NCBI RefSeq assembly: GCF_000176035.2
Contig: NC_015675.1
Location: 6,142,001-6,206,000, forward strand
Length of the DNA: 64,000 nt
Source of the DNA: Mesorhizobium opportunistum WSM2075
GTDB lineage: Bacteria > Pseudomonadota > Alphaproteobacteria > Rhizobiales > Rhizobiaceae
Direction of reading: 5' to 3'
Positions 34,573 through 43,300 of the stretch are shown piece after piece. Both the position numbers and the translations under genes were made by a program. A model generated the notes under the pieces. The model saw nothing but the letters and a program-made list of their open reading frames with translations, ran no database searches and was not told the origin of the DNA. Each line of letters starts with the position of its first letter. Position 1 is the first letter of the stretch.

Positions 34573-36066
34573 ATCCGTCTGGATCCAGATCGCCTTTGTC
34601 TCCAGATACTCATGCAGATGCTCGACGCCGCCCTCGCGGCCATAGCCCGACATCTTCATGCCGCCGAACGGCACCGCCGGGTCGATGGCATGGTACATGT
34701 TGACCCAGACCGAGCCGGCCTTGACGCGGCGCGCGAGCTTGTGCGCGGTGCCGAGATGGGTGGTGAAGATGCCGGCCGCCAGACCGTAAGGCGTTGCGTT
34801 GGCGCGCGTGACGGCCTCATCCAGCGTGTCGAAAGGCATCGCCGAGATGACCGGACCGAAAATCTCTTCCCGCGCGATGGTCATGTTGTCCGATACCGAA
34901 CCGAAGACGGTTGGCGCGATGAAGTTGCCGCCATCGAAAAGCGCGCCCGTCAGCCGCGAGCCGCCGGCGACCAGTTCGGCGCCCTCGTCGCTGCCGGCCT
35001 TGATGTAGCCCTCGACCTTGCCGGCCTGCCTTGCGTTGATCAGCGGCCCGATCTCCGTCTCCGCCTCAATGCCGTGGCCGACGCGCAGCCTGCCGGCAAA
35101 TTCGGCGACCCGGCGCACGAACTCGTCATGGATCTCGCGCGCCACGAATAGCCGCGAGCCGGCAATGCAGATCTGACCCGAATGAACGAACACCGCCATC
35201 GCCGCGACCGGGACAGCCTTGTCGATATCGGCGTCGCGGCAGACGATGATCGGTGACTTGCCGCCGAGCTCGAGCGAAACGCGCTTGAGGTTGGCGACAC
35301 CGGCGCGGGCGATCGCCTGGCCGATCAGCGTCGAGCCGGTGAAGACGATCTTGTTGACATCGGGATGTTCGGCGAGCCGCGCGCCGGCCTCGGCTCCCGT
35401 GCCGGTGACGATGTTGACGACGCCGTCGGGCACGCCGGCTTCCTGCATAAGCCGCGCGATCAGCAGCGGCGTCAGCGACGCATCCTCCGACGGTTTCAGC
35501 ACGATGGTGCAGCCGGTGGCGAGCGCTGGTGCGATCTTCCAGATCGACGCGGCGGTCGGAGCGTTCCAGGGAATGATCGCGCCGACGACGCCCACCGGTT
35601 CTCGCCGGGTGAAAGTGACGATCTCGCCGGGAATGGAATTGTCGATCGCCTCGCCATGCAGCGCGGTGGCCATGCCGGCATAGAAGCGCAGCATGCCGAT
35701 GACGCGGCGCCGATTGGCGAGCGTGCGCGTGATCGGCAGTCCCATGTCGAGCGTGTCGGAAACACTGAGCTCTTCCCAATGCATCTCGAAGAGATCGGCG
35801 ATGCGCAAAAGCACGCACTGCCGCTCATAGGGCGAGAATGTCGACCACGGCCCTTCGAACGCCATGCGCGCGGCAGCCACAGCCGCGTCGACATCGGCGG
35901 CCGAGCCGCGCGGCACCGTCGCCAGCACCGCGCCGGTCGCCGGATTCAGCGCCTGCATCTCCTGACCGGACTGCGCCGCCACCCACTTGCCGCCAATGAA
36001 CATCGGCCGGAATTCGCCATGGTAGAGCGTCGCGGCCTTCGCCCTCGGGTCGAAGTTCAGCGTCAT
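34570..36066 (-). CDS. NAD(P)-dependent aldehyde dehydrogenase
   Basis: A 498-residue class 3-type aldehyde dehydrogenase superfamily member: [31 protein letters not shown] (general-base Glu) and HSGQICIAGSRLF (nucleophile Cys), ending VEHLHEYLETKAIW. The ATG at 36066 has GAGGAGGAAAG upstream. The open frame continues to 36237, but that part encodes an IS5-transposase fragment, not a leader. It resembles betaine-aldehyde/phenylacetaldehyde-type enzymes used in catabolism; the substrate is unknown. It stands alone between the palindromic element and the IS scar. Confidence 0.88.
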   Translation of the reverse strand: MTLNFDPRAKAATLYHGEFRPMFIGGKWVAAQSGQEMQALNPATGAVLATVPRGSAADVDAAVAAARMAFEGPWSTFSPYERQCVLLRIADLFEMHWEELSVSDTLDMGLPITRTLANRRRVIGMLRFYAGMATALHGEAIDNSIPGEIVTFTRREPVGVVGAIIPWNAPTAASIWKIAPALATGCTIVLKPSEDASLTPLLIARLMQEAGVPDGVVNIVTGTGAEAGARLAEHPDVNKIVFTGSTLIGQAIARAGVANLKRVSLELGGKSPIIVCRDADIDKAVPVAAMAVFVHSGQICIAGSRLFVAREIHDEFVRRVAEFAGRLRVGHGIEAETEIGPLINARQAGKVEGYIKAGSDEGAELVAGGSRLTGALFDGGNFIAPTVFGSVSDNMTIAREEIFGPVISAMPFDTLDEAVTRANATPYGLAAGIFTTHLGTAHKLARRVKAGSVWVNMYHAIDPAVPFGGMKMSGYGREGGVEHLHEYLETKAIWIQTD

Positions 36067-36141
36067 CTTTCCTCCTCGCAATTCCGACGCGACTATTACT
36101 CCCGGCGCGGCCGAGCTCAAACAAGGAAAGCTAAAAGATGG

Positions 36142-36236
36142 CTTGCCCTTGGCGTTCACAATAGCGTGGATCTTAGTTGTCAGTCCGCCTCGGGAGCGAC
36201 TGAGACAACGATCTCGATCCCCTTTTTGCCGTCGCA
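36142..36236 (-). mobile_element. IS5-family transposase fragment
   Basis: The minus strand encodes RQKGDRDRCLSRSRGGLTTK and continues IHAIVNAKGKP. This is the well-conserved middle segment of IS5-family DDE transposases (RSRGGLTTKIHA block). It ends abruptly and passes into unrelated sequence on both sides. The fragment of about 32 codons has no start, no stop of its own and no visible terminal inverted repeats. Its left neighbour is the aldehyde dehydrogenase promoter region and its right neighbour is the broken pqqE. Confidence 0.8.
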
Positions 36237-36238
36237 CC

Positions 36239-37156
36239 CTGCTGGTGGACGAGCAACTGATCGCCGGGCTGTCGGCGCGCGGTGTCTATACCAACCTCAT
36301 CACCGCTGGCATCGGCATTGCCGAAGGCCGCATCGAGGCCTTTGCCGAAGCCGGGCTCGACCACGTGCAGCTGAGCTTTCAGGGTGTCCGGCCGGCGACC
36401 ACCGACCTTATCGGCAACCACCGGGGCAGCCATGAAAAGAAGCTGGAGACGGCACGCCGCGCCAGCGCGGCCGGCCTGCCGCTCACAATCAACGCGCCGA
36501 TCCATCGTCACAACATCGAGGAAGTGCCGGAATTCATCGATATGGCCCTTTCATTGGGCGCGGAGCGGCTCGAGATCGCCAACGTGCAGTATGCCGGCTG
36601 GGCGCTGGCCAATCGCAATGTGCTGATGCCCGAACGTGCCGCGGTCGACCGACAGGCGGAGATCGTCACCGCGGCGCAGGAGCGGCTTGCCGGCGTCATC
36701 AACATCGATTTCGTCCCGCCGGACTATTTCGCTATCTATCCCAAGCCATGCATGGGCGGCTGGGCGCGCGACGCCTTCATGGTGGCGCCGGACGGCACCG
36801 TGCTGCCTTGCCATGCCGCACAGACGATTCCTTCGCTTAGCTTCGAGCGCTTCGGAGAGCGCACACTTGCCGAAATCTGGACCGATTCACCGGCATTCAA
36901 TGCCTTCCGCGGCGCCGAATGGATGCAGGAGCCGTGCCGAGGCTGCGAGCGGCGCGAGATCGATTGGGGCGGCTGCAGGTGTCAAGCGATGGCGATTGCC
37001 GGTGACGCCGCGGCTACGGATCCGGCGTGCATCAAGTCGCCGATCCACGCTCGCATGGCTATGCTCATCGACGAAACGCGGCCCGCCGCGGCAGATACTG
37101 CGGCGGACGAAGCCTTCATCTATCGCCGGATAGGCGTTGTGGCCGAGCCCGCCTGA
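36239..37156 (+). pseudogene. pqqE: 5'-truncated pqqE (PQQ biosynthesis radical SAM protein)
   Basis: The frame encodes about 305 residues that match PqqE from the GVYTNLITAG strand to the C-terminus, including the SPASM cluster region (CMGGWARDAFMVAPDGTVLPCHAA, then EPCRGCERREIDWGGCRCQA). The first roughly 80-90 residues are absent, including the CxxxCxxC motif that holds the radical-SAM 4Fe-4S cluster. The IS5 fragment sits instead. Without that motif the enzyme, which cross-links Glu and Tyr of PqqA, cannot work. No other pqq gene is present in the window, so this is probably a relic. The frame runs open from 36143, but its first 32 codons are antisense to the transposase. Confidence 0.8.
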
Positions 37157-37226
37157 CTGTCTGGCAGACCCTTCCTGGCGAGCGACAGCGGAGTCTTCTG
37201 CTCACCGCGATCCTTTGCTCAATCCG

Positions 37227-38561
37227 TCATTTCTGGCGAAAGGCGGAGTGGAACGACACGACCAACGGGCCTAGTACGTAGTCGAGCGCGGTGCGTTCCT
37301 CGGTGACGATCATGACCGCTGCCGGCATGCCCGGATAGAGCGCAATCTGTGGAGCCGCCGCCAACTCCCCCGGATCGACCGCCACGTCAGCCAGATAGTA
37401 GGGAAACCCGGTCTTGCTGTCGGTAATGCGATCCGCCGAAATGCGGGTGACCCGGCCATGAATTATGGGTATCGAGCGCTGCTTGTAGGATGTGAAACGA
37501 ACTTCGGCGGCCATATCGGGTCGCAGGTTCGATATGTCCTCGACGCGAATCTGCGCCTGGACGATCAGCGAGTTTTCAGTCGGCACGATGTCGAGGATGG
37601 TCTGGCCTGGGGCAACGATGGCGCCGATCGAGAAGACGCTGAGATCCATCACCTGGCCATCATAGGGCGCACGCACTTCGGCCCGATCCATGGCGGCCTG
37701 GGCGGCAAACATCTTGGGCACGAGGTCGGCAAGGTTCGATTGCGTATCGATCAGCATGGCCGACAGCTTGGCCCGACGCTCATTGGTCAATTGCGCGATT
37801 TGGCTCTCGAGTTCGGCTTTGCTTTGCCGACTGCCGCCGATTGCGCCGAGGTTCTCGTCGATCAGGCCCTGCAGATCCGAGGCGGACCTTTCCAGTTCCA
37901 GGATGCGCGGGCGGGTCGTCAATCCGGCCTTGAGCAGCTTTGACAGGCTGGCCTTCTCGTCGACCGTCGATTGCAGCTGGGCCTGGTAGGATTCGACCCG
38001 AGACTGCTTGCCCTGGATCTGCTCCTCGAGCTCGGCAATCCGCCGCTCGAGGATCTGTTTGGCGCCGGCCATCGAGGCCCGCTGGCTTTCCAGGTCGGCG
38101 ATCTGGTTTGCCATCGCATCCCTGAGGTAGTCCTCGTGCTCTTTGAGAATGTCCTTGGGAAAGGCAACGGCCTCGCTGCCGTCCAGTTCGGCCCGAATCC
38201 TGGCATCGGTAGCGCGCAACAGTGCATATTGCTGGGCATAGAGATTGAATTCGGACCGGATCCTGGTGTCGTCCAGCTTCAGCATTATGTCGCCCTTCCT
38301 GACGACATCGCCATCCTTGACGCGGATTTCCTTCACCGTTCCGCCGTCGAAGTGCTGCACGCTCTTTCGATTGCCTTCCACCTTGACGATGGCGTCGGCA
38401 AGTACGGCGCCGTTCAGCGGGGCAAAGGCCGCCCAGCCGCCGAAGATGCCGAAGAAGGCAATGATGATCAGCAGGCCGAGATAGGCTGGCACCCGGATCG
38501 AATCCGGGGCCAGCATGCCGGTGTCGCCAGGCAGGCTCCGGTAGGTAAGGGCGTCGCTCAT
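37227..38561 (-). CDS. Type I secretion membrane fusion protein, HlyD/PrsE family
   Basis: A 444-residue periplasmic adaptor. One N-terminal membrane segment (YLGLLIIIAFFGIFGGWAAFAPL, about residues 27-50) is followed by a biotinyl-lipoyl-like domain, a long coiled coil (about 130-290, rich in Glu, Gln, Ala) and a second lipoyl/beta-barrel part with RAPYDGQVMDLSVFSIGAIVAPGQ. ATG at 38561 has GGAG 6 bases upstream. It is 19 bp downstream of the ABC exporter gene. With an outer-membrane TolC protein, not present in the window, it forms a type I secretion channel. The likely cargo is the VCBS protein encoded first in the operon. Confidence 0.9.
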   Translation of the reverse strand: MSDALTYRSLPGDTGMLAPDSIRVPAYLGLLIIIAFFGIFGGWAAFAPLNGAVLADAIVKVEGNRKSVQHFDGGTVKEIRVKDGDVVRKGDIMLKLDDTRIRSEFNLYAQQYALLRATDARIRAELDGSEAVAFPKDILKEHEDYLRDAMANQIADLESQRASMAGAKQILERRIAELEEQIQGKQSRVESYQAQLQSTVDEKASLSKLLKAGLTTRPRILELERSASDLQGLIDENLGAIGGSRQSKAELESQIAQLTNERRAKLSAMLIDTQSNLADLVPKMFAAQAAMDRAEVRAPYDGQVMDLSVFSIGAIVAPGQTILDIVPTENSLIVQAQIRVEDISNLRPDMAAEVRFTSYKQRSIPIIHGRVTRISADRITDSKTGFPYYLADVAVDPGELAAAPQIALYPGMPAAVMIVTEERTALDYVLGPLVVSFHSAFRQK

Positions 38562-38580
38562 CGCTCTCTCCAAACACGGC

Positions 38581-40275
38581 TCATTGCGTCGCCACCGCCA
38601 TTGGAGCCGCGCGCTGGTTGAGCAGCGCCACGATCTCGTTTCTCATGCCGAAAGCCTCGACGGCGCCATCGCGCAACAGAAGGATCTTGTCGACATTCGC
38701 CAAGGTGGAGGGCCGGTGCGAGACGATGATCACCGTGCTGCCGCGGCGCTTCAGCTCAATCGCGCAGTCGCTCAGGGCCCGGTCGCCATCGGCGTCGAGA
38801 TTGGAGCTCGGCTCGTCGAGAATGATCAAGTTCGGCGTTCCGAACACCGCCCGGGCAAGAGCGATCCGTTGCCGGTATCCTCCCGAAAGCACCGCGCCGC
38901 CCTCGCCGATCTGGGTCTCGTAGCCCTGCGGCAGTCGAATGATCATCTCGTGCACGCCGGCGAGCCGCGCGGCCTCGATCACCTCCTGGTCGACATTGGT
39001 CTTGAAGCGGCCGATGTTGGCGGCAACCGTATCGGAGAAGAGCTCGATATCCTGCGGCAGGTAGCCGATGTGGTCGCCTAGCGCGTCGTGCCCCCATTGC
39101 GACAGGTCGGCGCCGTCCAGCCTGATGGTGCCGCGGCTGGGTTGCATGACGCCGGCAAGGTGACGTGCCAAGGTCGACTTGCCGGCGCCGGAAGGGCCGA
39201 CGATCCCCAGCGTCTCGCCTGCTTCCAGCCGGAACGATACGTCCCGGAGAAGCACCTTCTGCTGGCTGGCAATTGCAAAGCTGACCTGCTCGACCGAAAT
39301 CTTGCCGCTGGGCTTTGGCAGGTTGAACGATCTTTCGTTCCGCGCGCCCCCGTCGACCAGCTTCTCGACCCTTGCCAGTGCCGCCCGCGCCAGGATCAGG
39401 CTGCGCCAAAGGCCGACGATCTGCTCGACTGGCTGTAGCCCCCTGCCGAGCAGGAGACTTGCCGCGAACATGGTGCCGCCGGTAATCTGCCGCTCGATGA
39501 CCAGATAGGCGCCGAGACCGAGGATCAGCGACTGCATGGTGAGCCGCAGGAAACGGATCAGGCCCGACATCAGGGCGGCACGGTCGCTTGCCTCCGCCTG
39601 GCGCCGCAGCGCCAGGTTGCGGTCGCGCCCCCAGCGGCGGATGAGACCGTCGATCATCCCCATGGCGCGGACGACTTCGGCGTTCCTGAGGCTCATCTCG
39701 GTAAAGTTATAGTTGGTCGTCGCCAGATCGTTGGCCTGCTTCAGTGGCGAACGCACGAGATACTCGTTGAGCACGGCCATGCCGATCAGAAGCAGCGAGC
39801 AGCCGAGTGCGAAGAAGCCGAGCCACGGATGCAGCAGGAAAATGATACCGATGTAGATGGGTGACCATGGCAGGTCGAACAGGGCATGGATGCCGCTGCC
39901 GGTGATCACCTGCCTGAACGTGTCGAAATCGCGGATGGGCTGGCTCGGCGAGGAGCCGGGCGATGGGGTTTCGACCGACGCGGCGAGGATCCTTGCCGAG
40001 AGCAACCGGTCGAGCCGCGCACTGGCACGCGTCAGGATCCAGGCGCGTACCAGGTCGAGGCCGGCCAGCGAAAGAAAGGCCGCCAGCAACACCAGGGTCA
40101 GCATCACCAGCGTGGTTTCGCTGCCGCTGGTGACGACCCGGTCGTAGATCTGCAGCATGTAGAGGGGGGAAGCGAGATAGAGCAGATTGATCGCCAGGCT
40201 GAATGCCGCAGCGACCAAGAAATAGCGGCGGCATGCCCGAAGCGCATCCTTCACAATTCGAGACTTGCTGTCCAC
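38581..40275 (-). CDS. Type I secretion ABC exporter, PrtD/PrsD family
   Basis: A 564-residue half-size exporter. An N-terminal six-helix membrane domain (about residues 15-300) is followed by an ATPase domain with Walker A GPSGAGKST, signature LSGGYRQRIALA (Tyr replaces the usual Gln) and Walker B LIILDEPSSN, with the H-loop in IVSHRPS. It lacks the C39 peptidase domain, as expected for RTX-type exporters. The start is a GTG at 40275 with GGGG upstream. It lies 65 bp downstream of the VCBS gene and separated from it by a hairpin. Confidence 0.9.
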   Translation of the reverse strand: MDSKSRIVKDALRACRRYFLVAAAFSLAINLLYLASPLYMLQIYDRVVTSGSETTLVMLTLVLLAAFLSLAGLDLVRAWILTRASARLDRLLSARILAASVETPSPGSSPSQPIRDFDTFRQVITGSGIHALFDLPWSPIYIGIIFLLHPWLGFFALGCSLLLIGMAVLNEYLVRSPLKQANDLATTNYNFTEMSLRNAEVVRAMGMIDGLIRRWGRDRNLALRRQAEASDRAALMSGLIRFLRLTMQSLILGLGAYLVIERQITGGTMFAASLLLGRGLQPVEQIVGLWRSLILARAALARVEKLVDGGARNERSFNLPKPSGKISVEQVSFAIASQQKVLLRDVSFRLEAGETLGIVGPSGAGKSTLARHLAGVMQPSRGTIRLDGADLSQWGHDALGDHIGYLPQDIELFSDTVAANIGRFKTNVDQEVIEAARLAGVHEMIIRLPQGYETQIGEGGAVLSGGYRQRIALARAVFGTPNLIILDEPSSNLDADGDRALSDCAIELKRRGSTVIIVSHRPSTLANVDKILLLRDGAVEAFGMRNEIVALLNQRAAPMAVATQ

Positions 40276-40311
40276 GTCCAGAACCCCACTCGATACTTGT
40301 CAGGCCAGGTA

Positions 40312-40337
40312 GGCCGCCGCTGAGGGCGGCCCTTTTT
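40312..40337. terminator. GC hairpin with T-run between VCBS and prsD-like genes
   Basis: GGCCGCC (40312-40318) pairs with GGCGGCC (40325-40331), followed on the plus strand by TTTTT (40333-40337). On the transcribed minus strand the hairpin lacks a following U-run, so it may only partially attenuate. That would keep exporter expression below that of the cargo. Confidence 0.55.
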
Positions 40338-40340
40338 GGT

Positions 40341-43300
40341 TCACACCACGAAGTCGCTTGAAATCGCTCCATCGCCGATGCCGGTCAGTGTGAATTCCGC
40401 CGGATTGTACGAAACGACGGTATGGCCCTGACCATCATCGGCAAGCTTGAAGGCATTCGCATCGTAGCTGCCGACCAGATGCAGCGCGGCGCCGTGGGTG
40501 CCATCCGAAACGGTCAGCGTTCCGCCGCTGCCATCCTGGTTTGCCTGGTAAACAGCCGTCGTTCCCGCACCGAACAAGATGTCCCCAAGGTCCAGCTTGT
40601 CATCATTGGTGATGCCGCCGATCCGTCCGCTGTAATCGAAGGAATCGTCGAGTTGCAGCGTGCCGGCAGCGTCGTGCCCGAAGGTGACGTCCGTCGACGA
40701 AGCGCCGCCGAACTCGATCTTCGACAGATTGCCGATCGTGGCGTCGCCGTCGCCGGTAACCTGGCCATGGATTACGATGTCGCCGCCATTGGCCCAGAGC
40801 ATGCCTGAATTCGCCACGCCGCCGGCGACCGTCAAGCCGCCCGAACCCGTTGCTTCCAGCGTTCCGGAGTTGATGACGACGCTGCCACCGGTATCGACGA
40901 CTAGCGCGTTCGAGCCGGAGGCGATGATGGTCCCCCTGTTGTCGAGGCCGAGCATCCCACCGCCCAGCTGGCCGGCGCCGGAGATCGTGTTGTCGACATT
41001 GACCAGGCTGACATCCGGCCCGGTGCCGGAGATGATGTTGGCAGCGCTGTCGGACATCAGGATCTGCCCGCCACCCTGCAGGGTCACGCCATGCTGGATG
41101 ACCTGCAGCAGTGTATCGCCGCCGGCCGAGTCGAGCGAGATGAGACCGCTGTTGTCGATAATGCCGCTCAGCGGCAGCAACGCGCCGTCGCCAATCGTCA
41201 TGGTGCCGGAGTTGTTGACCACCGGTGTCTGGTCGAACACGAAATTGCCTGCCGTCAGCGCGTTCGAGTGCACGCCGTCCAGCGTGATCGACTGTCCGTC
41301 GCCGAGCGTTATCACCGCATTGCCATGGGCATCGTCGGCGATATGGGTCTGAAGGTCGGCAAAGTCTGCCAATCCGTTGTAGCCGATGAGATCGATCTGG
41401 TCGGCGGCCACATCGAAACTGTGCACCATGTCGACGCCGATCGGTTGCGAGAAGACGAAGAGATCGTTGCCGCTGGAGCCGGTCAGCACGTCGTCGCCGG
41501 ACCAGGCAAAGATCGGCGAACCCGGAGCGTAGGCCTCGACATTGTCGGCGATCGACGCACTGCCCAAGGTGCCGTCGGCATTGGTCCAGGTCATCTGGAC
41601 GTCGAGCACGGCGGCGCCGGTAAAACTGGCCGGTGTGGTGACGGTCAGCCCGTGCAGGTCGTTGGTCTGTGTCGTCCAGCTTCCATCGGCATTATGCGTC
41701 GCGCCGTCGATGGTCCAGCCCGAAGGCACGTCCTTCACCGTGACGGTGATGAGCGCACCTTCATGCGATGGATCGGTCAGGGCGAGATTGATGGGCTCGC
41801 CGGAGGTGCCAGCGGGTTTGAGGGTGCCATTGATAATCTTTATTGCGTTAGTGTCTCCGCTGTTATCTGAAAAAGCGCCGGCGTCTATCGTGAGATTGTA
41901 ACTCGATCCATTGTTGCCAGTTTTAATTACGCTGAATGTGTACTGATCATGAGCCGCATTGAAGCTTCCAGTCCCAGGTACTAGAGCTCCACCTGCCGTA
42001 ATGTGTATTGCGTCGGATATGTTTGCGAAATTTGTATGGACGGCCGTACTAAAATTGATGGTAGCAATACTTGGATCGTTGTTGCTGCCTTGATGTCCCT
42101 GCACAACCGTGCCGATTAGCGTGCTGCTTGGCTCGTCGGTGCCGAAGACCGTCACCGCCAGGTTGGCGGATGTTGTTCCACCATGCCCGTCCGAGACGGT
42201 ATAGGTGAAGCTATCCGTAACGGTCTGGCCCGCTGCCAGAGCCTGCACATTGGCTTGAGCATTGGCCAGCGTATAGGTGTAGGCGCCGGTCGCCTTCGTG
42301 ATCACTACGGTCCCGTAGGTTCCGGTTTTGGTGTACGTGGTGCCGTTGTCGATGCCGCCCGAGAGTGCGGATACAGCTAGAGTATCGCCATCCGGATCGG
42401 TGTCAGCATGATCCGAGAACGTTCCCGATGGTGCACCATTATGCGCGAGTGTCTGTAGTACGTTGCCAGTAGCGCTTGTGTTGGTGTCTTCCTTCGCCCA
42501 ATTGGTGTCGGCGACAGCAACTGGGGCGCTATTGTCGTTGGTGCCGTCGATGTTGATGGTCACCGAGGTGTGGGTGCCGTCGGCGCTGACGACATCGAAA
42601 GTGTCGGTGTAGGTGGTGCCGGCGGCGAACTCGTTATGCGCCGAGGAGGCCGTATAGGTCCAGGCGCCGGCGGCATCGATCGAGAACGCGCCGTAGCTGC
42701 CGGGCGTGCCGGACTGGGCGACGAAGGTCGCCGGGCTGTCGACGTCGGAGATGGTCAGCGTGCCGGAGCTCGAGATGTCGGTGGCCGAGTTGGTCTCGGT
42801 CAGGTGGCGCACGTCGGCCGACAGGATGGCGGCGTCGTTGGTGCCGTCGATGTTGATGGTCACCGAGGTGTGGGTGCCGTCGGCGCTGACGACATCGAAA
42901 GTGTCGGTGTAGGTGGTGCCGGCGGCGAACTCGTTATGCGCCGAGGAGGCCGTATAGGTCCAGGCGCCGGCGGCATCGATCGAGAACGCGCCGTAGCTGC
43001 CGGGCGTGCCGGACTGGGCGACGAAGGTCGCCGGGCTGTCGACGTCGGAGATGGTCAGCGTGCCGGAGCTCGAGATGTCGGTGGCCGAGTTGGTCTCGGT
43101 CAGGTGGCGCACGTCGGCCGACAGGATGGCGGCGTCGTTGGTGCCGTCGATGTTGATGGTCACCGAGGTGTGGGTGCCGTCGGCGCTGACGACATCGAAA
43201 GTGTCGGTGTAGGTGGTGCCGGCGGCGAACTCGTTATGCGCCGAGGAGGCCGTATAGGTCCAGGCGCCGGCGGCATCGATCGAGAACGCGCCGTAGCTGC

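Noticed and set aside
36143..36238. In-frame 5' extension of the pqqE frame
   Set aside because: These 32 codons are antisense to the IS5 transposase fragment and do not resemble the PqqE N-terminus, so the gene is treated as truncated.
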